Of a DNA stretch of 64,000 nucleotides, positions 10,741 through 20,643 are shown piece after piece. A model generated the notes under the pieces. It was not told the origin of the DNA. It searched no databases and saw only the letters and a program-made list of their open reading frames with translations. Each line of letters begins with the position of its first letter. Position 1 is the first letter of the stretch. The position numbers and the translations under genes are program-made. The DNA is from Phaeotremella fagi (taxonomy: Eukaryota; Basidiomycota; Tremellomycetes; Tremellales; Phaeotremellaceae). The stretch covers positions 682,001-746,000 of the forward strand of contig BCHU01000010.1 of the NCBI GenBank assembly GCA_001599715.1, read 5' to 3'.

Positions 10741-12885
10741 CTACGTCCATTCCTTAGCACTGGAAGATTTGAAGCCTCCCTCCTTAAAGAAGTTGTCTAC
10801 GACCAATTTCAATCTCTGCCTCGCAGCTTCTGAATCCCCCTTAATAACCACATCTTCACCTTGACCATTCAACCCCTCTCTCGCTATAGCATCAATAATC
10901 TTCTTGACCTGATTGACCCCAAACGTTTTTATGACGCTTTCACCGACTATCTCCGTCCATACACATAACAAATGGGCGGTGGGTGATAAACCTGGTAATG
11001 GGTTCTTTAGGATGTTGGCGATCCATGACCAAGCTGAAGGGAGTCTTAGAGGTTTGATGATTAATATCGGTAATTGATCTTCCGTCGGGATATTACCGCC
11101 ATTTCTATTGACTAAAGATCCCAAAGATGTTTGTAGAATAGCGAAATAAACAGTCAGAATACCAGCCTGACGCGAAATGTATTCAGATACACTTTCGTCT
11201 GATCCTCTACCAGTTGATTTCTCATATTCTTCACGAGATTGATCACGCCCTCGACCTGGATAATAGGGTATGACCCAAGGTGATTTTTTAACGAATCTGG
11301 TGAATAAGATTTCTCCAAACGCTGCATGACCACGTAAGAGGAGACCTAGGATTATTCTGGCTAGCGGGAAGGCTGCGTCTGGTTTGGCGTTTACTTCGGA
11401 TTCGGCTTGTTTGATTACTGCTTTGGAGAGATGGGATAGTAGGTAGCAGTATGGGATTGGTGGTGGTTGGGATAATAGGGTCGGTTGGGCGGGTGTAGGT
11501 TGTTGCGGTAATTGTGAAATTAGGATATTGTGGATATCATCGGTCTAGAGGACGTTAGACCATCAACATAGTAAAAGCTACCACTCACCACTCTCAAAAC
11601 CGATTCTCTGGTATTAACAACCTGACCTAAACCCCTCGTAATCAACCTCATCCCAACTTTCAAACTCGTCCTCAAAGCCTTATCAGCTTTAACGACATTG
11701 ATAACGTTCGCTTTCATCATCTTCTGCTTCTCCACCCATAAACCCCATTCAACCCTAGTCAACTCCCCTTCCTCTTTCGACTTAGCCATCTCAGCTTTCT
11801 GAGCTTCAACCCTCTCCTTCTCCTTTTTCGCCGCCTCCCGTGAATCCTGATCAGCTTTCTCTTTCTCCATCTTCTCTTTAGCTAGACGTTCAGCATCTTG
11901 CCGTTTAGCTTGGGCGAGTTCTTCAGCTGCAGCTTGTCGAGCTGCTTCCTCTAATTTCTTCTTCTTCTCTAATGCTAAAGCTTCAGTTCGAGCTTGTTCT
12001 ACTTTTCTATTAGTTTCAGCGATAGCGGCGTCAATGTCCTAATCAAAGGAAATGAGATCAGTGACTGTACAAAAATACGATTTTAAGGAATGAAAGTGAA
12101 ATGAACAAAACTCACGGCCCATAATTTACGTTCCCTCTCAACAAACTCCCGTTCCCTCCTCCGATCATCCTCCACCTCCTGAACCTTCAACCCAGCCAAC
12201 ATCCTCCTAACCTCCTCATCCTCTTTCGCATTCTGTCGTTCCCTCTCAGCCTGTAACGCAATCTTCGCATTCTTCTTAATCTCCCTTAACTCGTCCTTAC
12301 GAATCGACGAAATCATTTGTCCCTCTTTCCAAGATTCTTCTTCTGTTTCTTTGATCCACCCCTCGAATTTACTTGGGGTTTCGCTGAGGAGGTCTTGGAT
12401 CGTGGGCTCGTTTCGTCGCCAGGTTGAAGGTCCTGGTTGGTTAAGTTTGGGGGTTTGGAATTTGACTTTGAATGGTTTGGTTTTCTTGGTGATTCTGGAA
12501 GGTTTGACATCAGGTTTATTCGGATTCAAAGAACGTGGAGTCAACAGTAGATAAACTTACACAGGTTTCTCCCTCCATCCTTCTTTATTCAATTTCTTGT
12601 TTGGTATCGTTACATCACCACCACCCAAAGTCAACCCTTCAATCTCGTCCTCAGAATCAACGTCATAATTCGACTCCTCATCAGAACTATCAAACACTGC
12701 CCGTATAGATTTTCCAAGCACCGATCGAGGTGACGAAGGACGTCTACAGTTCATCGTCAACAACTTGATCAGAGTTTCTTGACTTACGTTCGATATTTTA
12801 TCGGTGAATTGGAAGCATCCGAGTCGTAGTCGTTGAATCGTAATTGTTCTTCATCGTCTGATGAATCTGGGATACCGAATCTCAT
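10741..12885 (-). CDS. GLE1: GLE1-like nucleoporin / mRNA export mediator
   Basis: Several exons from 12885 (MRFGIPDSSDDEEQLRFND) to a stop at 10741. The N-terminal third is acidic and disordered. The middle is a long, highly charged coiled coil rich in Glu, Lys, Gln and Ala (about 11570-12300, e.g. KEKMEKEKADQDSREAAKKE). The C-terminal half is the all-helical GLE1 domain: TRVEWGLWVEKQKMMKANVI, LKVGMRLITRGLGQVVNT, FPLARIILGLLLRGHAAFGE, VIPYYPGR and SAWSWIANILKNPLPGLSP. Gle1 at the cytoplasmic face of the nuclear pore, with InsP6, activates the DEAD-box ATPase Dbp5 to release mRNP proteins; this is known from the yeast and animal family. Order and length fit the family. It lies between the membrane-protein gene and the Rab gene, all in the same direction with separate promoters. 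Confidence 0.85.
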
Positions 12886-13364
12886 CCTCTCGTTCGTCTA
12901 TCTGACGGGTTGGGTTCATATATTGTCCTATGTTTTCTTGTTGTTTTAGGTGTTGCTTTCGAGAAATGTTGAATACTGGCGGTTAGTGGCGGCTTGAATA
13001 AGTTTCAACTTTAGTACTGTATTTATATTCGACAGTTTATATCTATGCCATGCATGTAAAACCACTTGTAATTATACAAGGAATCCTTATGTTAGATGAT
13101 GGAAAGACCGTACAAGTCCAGAGACTTTTCAATCAGAGGATTGGCCCGATTTTATGAGAAATTCGCAACAAGAAGGCAGGCAAATCATCAACAAACTCAC
13201 CCCTCACCTGAACATTTCACAACCTTACCAAACTCTCTACTAATTGTCGACACATACATCTCATCGTACAAACAACTGGGTATTGATATATTAAAAGTTC
13301 TTCAAACAGAAATCCGACTCCACGATACAAAACGACACGAAGCAAACTCTATCTATAATCCAGA
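12886..13364. other. Intergenic between GLE1 start and Rab gene end
   Basis: AT-rich. A 90-codon plus-strand open frame at 13096-13368 has no recognisable feature and runs into the antisense of the Rab 3' end. Nothing supported. Confidence 0.5.
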
Positions 13365-14664
13365 CTAGCATGTACAAGCCTGTTGGGATTCCGGTTCAGC
13401 AGCGACTTTAACGCCTTTAGGTCCAGTCGAACGTTGTTGAGGTGGAGGTGCTAGTGGTAATTTCCTCGCTATCAATGAAAAAGTTAACAGACGATCCCAA
13501 TTTATGAGCATAGTCACTCACCAATCTCCATAAATAGATCTTCAACACCGTCCCCACTTTTCGCACTTGCTTCCGCAAATAATAATCCTTCTTCTTCAGC
13601 GAATCTTTGTCCAATCTCTTTCGATGTTTTTCGGGACGCTTCCAAATCGAGTTTGTTGCCTACCAACATGATCACGATTCCTGGATCTGCTTGACGTTGA
13701 AGTTCTCTGACCCATGATTTGGCCTTTTCGAACGATGTCTATGGTAGAAATTAGTACCAATAAACAAATCTTGAAATAGACAAGATTTTTAGGTGGGCAT
13801 ATGTGATATGGGAATGAATGCGGTCTATCGACGTACCTCTGGAGGCTAAAGGTCAAAGGGTGTCAGCATTTGTATGACTGAGCATAATGACCTCCCTACC
13901 TGAGTAATGTCATAAACGATCACAGCGGCATTCGAATTTCTGAAATATATAGGAGCCAGAGATTTATAGCCTGGAAGAGATGTTGAGACCAATATTGACA
14001 CAGTGAGTTGATTTCTCCAACTTACGTTCTTGCCCTGCCTGTAAACCGTAGGTAAACGTCTGCGCTATATTTTAGATAGTAGCTTGTCACCTACCGTGTC
14101 CCAGATCTCAAACTTGATATTCGTAGTATCGTCTAACGCGACAGTCTGAGTCAAAAATGCAGCTAGAGGACCGGTCATTAAAAGTAAATGTGATACATGA
14201 GAACATGTTACTTACCACCTAAAGTTGGAACAAAGGGGCATTTCCCAATCAGTTTTCCTTGTCACAAAGCAACTTGACCAACATACCAATCGTCGATTCC
14301 CTAAGTAGACTATCAGTTGATGGGACAGTGAATCCAATTATGGTAGACATACCTGAAATCTGAAAACTCATTTCGTACCTACGGTGAGAAACGTTAGTTG
14401 AGACCACCTTGCGATGAAGTGGTCAAGTCAGCTCACGAATCGTAACACCAAACTACTTTTTCCAACTGCCGATTCACCTGGAGACGGTGTTAGTAATCTT
14501 GTGTTTGTGAAATACGATGTGAGCGAGTTGTGCTATCCGCTTCAAGACCTGGCTTTCGTCGGACGACCTTAAAAGGTCTTTGTGACTTTTGACTTTGGAC
14601 TGAGAGATATGGAAAGAGGATATTCACCTAATAAAACAAGCTTGAATGAGGTTGTCCTGGACAT
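13365..14664 (-). CDS. VPS21: Rab5-family small GTPase (Vps21/Ypt51-type) split by micro-exons
   Basis: Eleven modelled exons. In order: [26 protein letters not shown] (P-loop GESAVGKSS); VRNEFSDFR (14353-14378); RESTIG (14 bases, 14287-14300); a 3-base exon GTG (14216-14218); [19 protein letters not shown] then IWDT; AGQE (13 bases); [20 protein letters not shown] then DITQ; PPE (9 bases, 13837-13845); the long exon with [20 protein letters not shown] and [17 protein letters not shown]; and a tail ending CTC. Switch I ESTIGAAFLTQ and [15 protein letters not shown] are hallmarks of Rab5. NKLD and SAK are the G4 and G5 boxes, and the terminal CTC (CXC) is a geranylgeranylation motif. Known family role: early-endosome fusion and endosome-to-vacuole traffic. 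The catalytic Gln in AGQE is intact. Other Rab classes are less likely given switch I. Confidence 0.9.
14216..14218 (-). other. Three-base micro-exon (GTG) of the Rab5-type gene
   Basis: On the minus strand the context is caactttag|GTG|gtaagtaac. The upstream exon ends ATT G and the downstream exon starts CT GCA TTT, so including GTG gives Ile-Gly-Ala-Ala-Phe. Skipping it gives Ile-Ala-Ala-Phe and breaks the near-invariant Rab5 switch I. Flanking introns would be 68 bases (14219-14286) and 53 bases (14163-14215), both ordinary for this genome. Confidence 0.7.
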
Positions 14665-15343
14665 GGATGTGATGATGTTTGTCTTGTCTAGAATGGATGT
14701 AGGATATATGTCGATGTATTGAATTGAAATTCAAATGGAAGTTTTAGTTGAGTGGCAATAAGGTAACACCACCACCGCTTTGGTGCACTATAATTGTATG
14801 ACGTTTGAGCCCGAGCTGGTAAGGTAAGTAACTATGACAGATTTACTAATGAAATTCAAATTCATTAGTAAATTTACTAATGCTTCCTTAGGAATTTCTA
14901 ATCGACTAGTAAATTGCTTCCGCTAACCTTTTCCCAAACATTTCGACATCATCCACATCACAACCCATCACTGTATTCCATCCATCATATCTTTACTCTG
15001 ATACTTATACGATAAACATCAATTCCAATTTTCATCCACTTCACCTCACTTCATCGCATTCTGTCTCGAATAAGGTTGAGATCCCAATTTGAGTTAGATA
15101 TTGAACATCGATCATTCGAATTCGAGGAAGTTTTGATTCGCTGAAATTCATTCCAATCAACTGTCAATCTGAGGTGTCATTATTGTGAATAGATAGGTAG
15201 ATTCCCAAACCCAGTAAACGATTCCTCAGTTATCACCATCGAGATCAAAATTTGAAGATTTCTAAGTATCAATCAAAGACAGACAGACAACGAAAATCAA
15301 AATCGAATTTAAGAAAAATCATCCCAACTTTTACGAAAAAAAC
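14665..15343. promoter_or_regulatory. Divergent intergenic region between the Rab5-type gene and the Mei2-like gene
   Basis: About 680 bases between two divergent genes. It holds the inverted repeat at 14842-14872 and, next to the Mei2-like start, a C/T- and A-rich leader with tcaccatcgagatcaaaa and aagaaaaatcatcccaac before the ATG. No gene seen. Confidence 0.6.
14842..14872. repeat. Perfect 12-bp inverted repeat (hairpin or palindromic site)
   Basis: TTTACTAATGAA and TTCATTAGTAAA flank a 7-base spacer (attcaaa). A third partial copy, tttactaatg, follows at once at 14873-14882. It sits in the divergent promoter and could be a dimeric transcription-factor site; that is inference. Confidence 0.7.
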
Positions 15344-17854
15344 ATGAGTTATCCACCACCAAATCAATCTTATCCACCACAAGGAGGTTATTCCAGTTTA
15401 CCACCGCCACCGATTCATTTTCCAGAAAGACCACCACCGTTGAGAGAATATCCTGATAGTGGGAGAGATCGGGATCGTGATTATGGGGATGGAGGGAGAG
15501 GGGGAGGAGGAGGAGGAGGGGGGAGGGGAAGAAGAGGTGGTGGTGGTGATAGAGGTGGAAGAGGGGGTCGAAGGGGTAGTCCAGATGGTGAGCTTGTTGT
15601 TCAACTTACATTACCTTTTTTCTTCGGAGAGTCATTTCCTCTTGAGTGTAAGACGATTCTTTTCGCTTTAAGGTGAGGTGAAACCTTGAGTAAGACGAGA
15701 AATCCATTAAGACTGTTATTTAGTGAGATGAGCTACTTGTTTCGTTTTATTCTTCTTGCTTCTATTTTATTGTCTTTGAAAATTAGTCTTCAGGTTGAGA
15801 ACAGCTCCTTACCATACTCACTTTATAGGTCGAGGTGCACGACGACCAAGAGAAAAACCAAGTATAGAAGAACGAGTCAGTGCCGAGAGACCATGTAGGA
15901 CGTTATTCGTACGAAACATCTCAGTGGGTATTCTCTTGTTCGTCTTGATTTTCACAACTCATTCGAACTCGATAGTACGAAGCGGATCCTGAATTGATGC
16001 GAGAACAATTCTCTCGGTATGGAGAAATAAAGACTTATTTCGATATACTCAAAAACAGGGGGATGATCTTTGTAACCTACGTACGTTGTCTCTGTTTGGA
16101 AATAATTGTATTGACCACTACGACAGTTCGATTTGAGAGCTGCAGAACAAGCTCGAGATGCTATGCATTCGAGTGATGTCTTAGGTCGTCCGGTATGTTC
16201 TATCCCATATAACCACAACCTAGCTTATACTCGATGCCAGATCGATGTTCATTACAGTTTGCCCAAGGACGACGATAAGAACTCCAAATGCGATCGCGAA
16301 AAAAATCAAGGTACCATATTGATCACAGTCCGTCATCAACGAATGATCGATGAATTCGAATTGAGAAGACTGTGTGAGCGATACGGTGCTATCAGAAATA
16401 TCGCTCCGTGTAGGGATCCAGAGTCAGTTCGGGTTCAATCCAGAGTCAGAACCATAAAACTGACAGTCTAAATAGTCAAAGACGTGTGACTTATTACGAT
16501 TCACGAGCCGCTGTATTGTTTTACGATGAGATGCAAGATAAACCCTTTATGAACGGGGTTTTGGATTTGAGTTTTGAATGGGATGACCCAGAGGCTTATA
16601 TGGTTCAACCCCAGTAGGTCCTATTCGTACATTTACATTTAATAGGGTGTACTAAACCATTTCGTTTTATAGTTACCGCGATCGCGAACCAGTGCACGAT
16701 AGAGGTCGTGACGAACCTCGTAGAAATAGAGATGGACCCGGACCCGGACCCGGATCTGGGTATGGAGGTCGTGGACCTGAAAATCGATATGGTGCACCAC
16801 CTAGAAACGATGGTCCCGGTCCAGATAGGTCTTTTGGATATGATCGACGAGGTGAGTCGGTGCATTGTTCTAGCGTACGGGGCACTGACAAAGTGAGATA
16901 CAGGCTCTGGCGGTTACGCACCACCCCCTCCTCAACGTTATGCTGAACAACCTCCTGCCGTATGTCAAGCAGATTCAAGTGTTGATAAATACTAACCATA
17001 TCAGGCCGGCGATGATCGATTGGAACAAGCTCGTAAAGTTCAACAAGTACGTTACTTTGAGAAGGTAACGCAAGTATACTGATATATATAGTTACTCGCT
17101 AATCTTGGAGGAGTTGCTCCCGCATCTGGTCCACCACCTTCAGCTCCACCACCAAACAACAACTACAACTATCCACCACCGCCCAACAACTTCAACAACC
17201 CACCACCAGGAAACAACTTCAACCAACCCCCACCACGATACCCACCAGGACCAAATTCAGCACCCGGACCAGGAGGACCACCATCCCGTCCACCACCACC
17301 ACCAGCGAATTACTATCCCCAACCATCATCTAACACCCAATCCTACCCACCTAAACCACCATTCCCACCAGCACCATACCCAAATAACAACCAGAACCAA
17401 CCGAGAGATCCCAGAAGTCCACCTCTCCCCCCTCCACAGAATAACACCGGTTATCCAGCCTACCCACCAGCTCGACCCCCACCACCAACAAGTGGTTCAG
17501 GATCATCTCTACCCCCCGATATCGTTGCTTTATTAGCTCAACAATCCGGTGCTGGTTCCGGTACACCCTCTGGTTATCCGCCAAATCAAGGTGGTTATCA
17601 ACAGAATGGTGGTTATGGTTCTGCACCTCCTCCACCTTCGAATCAGAGATATGATCAGGGATATCAGAACATGGGTGGTTCTAATTCACAGGGTTATCAA
17701 TCTCAAGGTCAGGGAGCTGGACAGAATGTTACACCAGCCGAAACTCAGAGTAACGTTAATTCCTTGTTGGCTATGTTGGTAAGTCCACTTCTTTTCACTT
17801 GTTTATGAGTCAGTGAAGCTCACGATCTGCTAGCAAAACAACGGTGGTCGTTGA
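15344..17854 (+). CDS. Mei2-like RNA-binding protein: RGG-rich start, two RRMs, Pro/Gly/Gln-rich tail
   Basis: Multi-exon. Exon 1 (15344-15587) encodes MSYPPPNQSYPPQGG and then an Arg-Gly-rich stretch. The first RRM spans several exons: RTLFVRNIS (RNP2), YEADPELMREQFSRYGEIKT, NRGMIFVTY (RNP1), FDLRAAEQARDAMHSSDVLG, RPIDVHYSLPKDD. The second RRM follows: GTILITVRHQRMIDEFELRR, RYGAIRNIAPCRDP, RRVTYYDSRAAVLFYDEMQD, SFEWDDPE. The RPIDVHYSLP ending is typical of fungal Mei2-like proteins. The C-terminal half (about 16680-17854) is low complexity: RNRDGPGPG, PPPNNNYNYPPPPNNFNNPP and QGYQSQGQG, ending NSLLAML-QNNGGR. The role is RNA binding, perhaps in meiosis or condensates (inference). The intron at 16423-16475 uses a weak GTCAGT donor. 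Confidence 0.8.
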
Positions 17855-18079
17855 GAGGAGATCAAGATGAGAATGGGGAGAGGAAGAGGGAAGCTGATCT
17901 GAAGGTTGATCGAGGCTTATAATTCAACTGAAAGTGGCATTCGTATACAGTATCGAAAGCGAATAAATTGGTTTCATGATCTGAAGCATATAGAATCTTT
18001 TGACATTCATCCTTTGCATCGTCCACGAAGCACTACAACCAAACGCCTAAAATACTGCGATCAAACGACTATAGCACAA

Positions 18080-18700
18080 TCAAGGACCGAAAGGCAAGGC
18101 CTTACGGAGCTTTGTCCAGAAGCTTCCTTCTCTACTCTCAGCTTCTCTTCTTTCCCCGAGGATTGCCTGTGTCTCCGCAACAATAAAAGAGAGAATCTGC
18201 TTTGACTCTTCTCTCTCAAGCCACAAGAACTTCTTGATCTCACGAGATTCATAAAGACCAGGCTTGTCTGGATGGAACTTGTCACCCCTTAAATCTTTCC
18301 AAAGCCAATGTGCTTCTTCGGAGACTGGCATATCACTTGCGATGGTGACAAAGCTCCATTCGTTGGTTGTTTGGTTTTTGCAGTCGGGAAGAGTTGAAAT
18401 TTTTTGGATGGTTTCAACCTTATTTTCCTCGGTGTCCAACCAGAAAGAATCAGAAGTGTCTGGAAAGGTGTGGTTGATCTCCATATGGTGAATAGTGCTT
18501 GGATCAAGATCTGTGATAATCAAGAAATCTTTGTTTTTGATGTCAGCAACGAAGACCTGACCCATGGAGTGCTTGTTGTCTCTTGGAGGATGTGGTTCTT
18601 TCTTGAATATATTGAGCCAGGGATGTTTTATCCAGAATGCAAGGGAATTCATGGATGATTCCCAACCATCTGGAAGTGTGTATGAGCTTTGTTTTGACAT
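18080..18700 (-). CDS. Family-2 protein, copy 1 (unrecognised)
   Basis: Single exon, 206 residues from the Met at 18700 (MSKQSSYTLPDGWESS). An in-frame ATG at 18721 is ignored because the paralogs start at the MSKQ-like position. Conserved with the next two genes: SSYxLPDGWESSMxSxAFW, KHPWL, an internal strand pattern DIKNKDFLIITDLDPSTIHH, and a helix before the end, LEREESKQILSFIVAETQ. No signal peptide or membrane segment is present. The acidic, Trp-rich composition suggests a small soluble globular protein. I do not recognise a family; the LPDGWE start resembles a WW domain only superficially, since the second Trp and aromatic spacing do not fit. The function is unknown. Confidence 0.75.
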   Translation of the reverse strand: MSKQSSYTLPDGWESSMNSLAFWIKHPWLNIFKKEPHPPRDNKHSMGQVFVADIKNKDFLIITDLDPSTIHHMEINHTFPDTSDSFWLDTEENKVETIQKISTLPDCKNQTTNEWSFVTIASDMPVSEEAHWLWKDLRGDKFHPDKPGLYESREIKKFLWLEREESKQILSFIVAETQAILGERREAESREGSFWTKLRKALPFGP

Positions 18701-19174
18701 GTTGATCACTGTAAAACACAAGTTTGGATTGATTTGATGTCGATAATTGAATTTATCTGTACCAGTGGCAAAAGCTGATGGTAAGAAAGAGGAAGAAGAC
18801 AGAAACCCTTTGGGGGCTATATATTACTCAATGAGACGAGACTTCTTCGGTGTAACCCTTTGTCTTCATTTCTGTGGAGCTGAAAAAAGTATTTTGTATC
18901 CGAGGTGGAGCCTTCACAATGGAAAGATTCGGGATTCTCTCATGAACACTTCTATCAATCTATTCTCGGGATAAGGAAATTGTAGCACCTTTACATGTGG
19001 CTGAATTTCGAACGTCTCAGAAAAGAAGTTCGGAATTTGCTGTATCTGTCTACCTCTTTCACTTCGTGATACGGTCAGAAACGTACTTTCAAATATACCC
19101 ATCCTCACTAACTACAGTACAAAAACTAGAAGGAACTTTTTACACTATTTCTGCCTATGAATCCTCCACACAAA
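18701..19174. other. Intergenic between family-2 copies 1 and 2
   Basis: It contains the PACE-like motif at 18764. A block with tggagctg..aa and caatgg-a-cgattcgg-att resembles the flank beyond copy 2 (about 19853-19920), so flanking DNA was copied with the genes. No gene seen. Confidence 0.5.
18764..18772 (+). promoter_or_regulatory. AGTGGCAAA, PACE-like element upstream of family-2 copy 1
   Basis: Context accagtggcaaaagctgatg, about 65 bases upstream of the start codon at 18700. Same nonamer and similar distance as in the family-1 promoters. Confidence 0.35.
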
Positions 19175-19714
19175 TTATCCTTTGAGCTCACCAACCCCCT
19201 CTTCTTCACCTGATTGGCCATCGTTAACAGTTCCAAAAGCGATTCTTTGAGTCTCCGCTACAATGAAGGAGAGAGTCTTTTTCGAATCATCACTGAGAAG
19301 CCACTTCGCTCTGTTGACCTCTGGTGGCAGATATCTTGACCAATCCTCCCCAGCCCAAGGAGGATACCATTCCATCAACCCTTTGTGTATTCCCTCTGCC
19401 TGCTCGGTAACGGATTTGTCGCTGTAGATTTCGGTAGCTTCACCGTGACGTATGTTTTGAGTACTATTTGGGATGGTTGCGCGAACCGTCAGACCATGAT
19501 TATTGCCTGGACCGATACTTGCAACGAGCAGAATGTTTTTGTTTTGAGTGTCAAAGACGGAGAGATAACCTTTGCGGTCGTAATCACTTACAGGAATCTC
19601 ACAAAACCTTATCAAATTGTGTTTTAACCAGAATGTTTGGGTATCTTGGGGACCAAAGGCTGATTCCCAACCATCTGGAAGCTGATATGATGAATTTGGA
19701 GTTTGGTTTGCCAT
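19175..19714 (-). CDS. Family-2 protein, copy 2 (unrecognised, most diverged)
   Basis: Single exon, 179 residues, starting MANQTPNSSYQLPDGWESAF. It shares the N-terminal LPDGWES block, the central DTQNKNILLVASIGPGNNH segment (compare DIKNKDFLIITDLDPSTIHH in copy 1 and NIKTKDILLMVGINSGQYH in copy 3), and the C-terminal DDSKKTLSFIVAETQ block. Between them it is diverged and contains a Trp/Pro-rich patch (EWYPPWAGEDWSRYLPPE). No domain recognised. It lies head-to-tail with both neighbours on the minus strand. Confidence 0.75.
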   Translation of the reverse strand: MANQTPNSSYQLPDGWESAFGPQDTQTFWLKHNLIRFCEIPVSDYDRKGYLSVFDTQNKNILLVASIGPGNNHGLTVRATIPNSTQNIRHGEATEIYSDKSVTEQAEGIHKGLMEWYPPWAGEDWSRYLPPEVNRAKWLLSDDSKKTLSFIVAETQRIAFGTVNDGQSGEEEGVGELKG

Positions 19715-20133
19715 ATTGATTTGGCGTGATTGATAAAATCAGTTACTGGGATACTGTTACGGTAAGTGGCAAAAGATGGAGTGAAAAAACACTGTCACAT
19801 CATATTCAATGAGCCTTCTTCTACTTTAATCTGTAATCCTTTATCCCTTTTTTGGTGGAGCTGGATAGGTTTTATTTCATTGTAAATGACGTCTGAACAA
19901 TGGAACGATTCGGTATTTTACTGTTCTCCTATGAAGTCTTTGTCATTTTCGGAAAATAAGAAGTACTGTACGACAACATCGAAGTCTCGCCTCGTAAAGT
20001 TTTCGCCACAGTATAGAAACTGTACTTGTACACTCTCAATATTTCATCTTCACTAACGACTAACGGCTAACGACTAACATTTGAAAAAAAACCTTCGCAA
20101 ACCTTCTCCTGCCTATGAAAAACTATCTACATT
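19715..20133. other. Intergenic between family-2 copies 2 and 3
   Basis: It holds the PACE-like motif at 19765 and the flank similar to 18840-18940. An internal near-duplication, cgactaacggctaacgact, lies near 20055-20080. No gene supported. Confidence 0.5.
19765..19773 (+). promoter_or_regulatory. AGTGGCAAA, PACE-like element upstream of family-2 copy 2
   Basis: Context ggtaagtggcaaaagatgg, about 52 bases upstream of the start at 19714. No matching nonamer was found upstream of copy 3. Confidence 0.35.
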
Positions 20134-20643
20134 TTACTCTTCGGCATGGTTATCTCCCTTTTCTTCGGCTATTTGTTCATCCTTTACAGGTCCGAACAAA
20201 AACTGTTGAGTCTCCGCAACAGCAAAAGAGAAAACTTTCTTCGAATCATCACTAGCAAGGCCCTCCAACAACTCAATCTTGCTTGACTCATCAGAGAAGT
20301 TTCCACCTCCCAACTCCTTCCAGAGACGTTCCACTTCTCTGCTAACAGGCCCCTCTCCAATTTGTATACCACCACGGGAATATTGTGATGTTCTTTTCGT
20401 TCTCGGATGAACGCTTCGAGCATCCAAAGTATGATACTGGCCGGAATTGATACCGACCATGAGAAGAATGTCTTTGGTTTTGATATTGGCTATTGAGAGA
20501 ATACCGATGGTGCGATTACTTGGACGGAAAGAGCCTTCCTTGCAGAGTGTGGAGAGCCAAGGATGTTTACTCCAGAAAGCTTGAGAATCCATGGATGATT
20601 CCCAATCCTCTGGAAGTTGATATGATGAAATTTGAGTAGACAT
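20134..20643 (-). CDS. Family-2 protein, copy 3 (unrecognised)
   Basis: Single exon, 169 residues, MSTQISSYQLPEDWESSMDS. It is closer to copy 1 than to copy 2: AFWSKHPWL, then NIKTKDILLMVGINSGQYH, SREVERLWKELGGGNF (compare SEEAHWLWKDLRGDKF) and ASDDSKKVFSFAVAETQ. It ends in an acidic tail (EQIAEEKGDNHAEE). No domain, signal or membrane segment is seen. A possible splice acceptor just upstream may mean a non-coding 5' exon. The function is unknown. Confidence 0.75.
   Translation of the reverse strand: MSTQISSYQLPEDWESSMDSQAFWSKHPWLSTLCKEGSFRPSNRTIGILSIANIKTKDILLMVGINSGQYHTLDARSVHPRTKRTSQYSRGGIQIGEGPVSREVERLWKELGGGNFSDESSKIELLEGLASDDSKKVFSFAVAETQQFLFGPVKDEQIAEEKGDNHAEE

Noticed and set aside
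15398..15671. Ser/Thr- and Glu/Gly-rich open frames opposite or beside the first Mei2-like exon
   Set aside because: Products of the simple GGN-rich RGG coding sequence in other frames.
17105..17536. 143-codon His/Thr-rich open frame
   Set aside because: Shadow of the Pro/Asn-rich Mei2-like tail in another phase; the chosen frame continues through splice sites to NNGGR and stop.
18080..20643. Family-2 LPDGWE start as a WW domain
   Set aside because: Spacing to the following aromatic pair and second Trp does not match WW domains.
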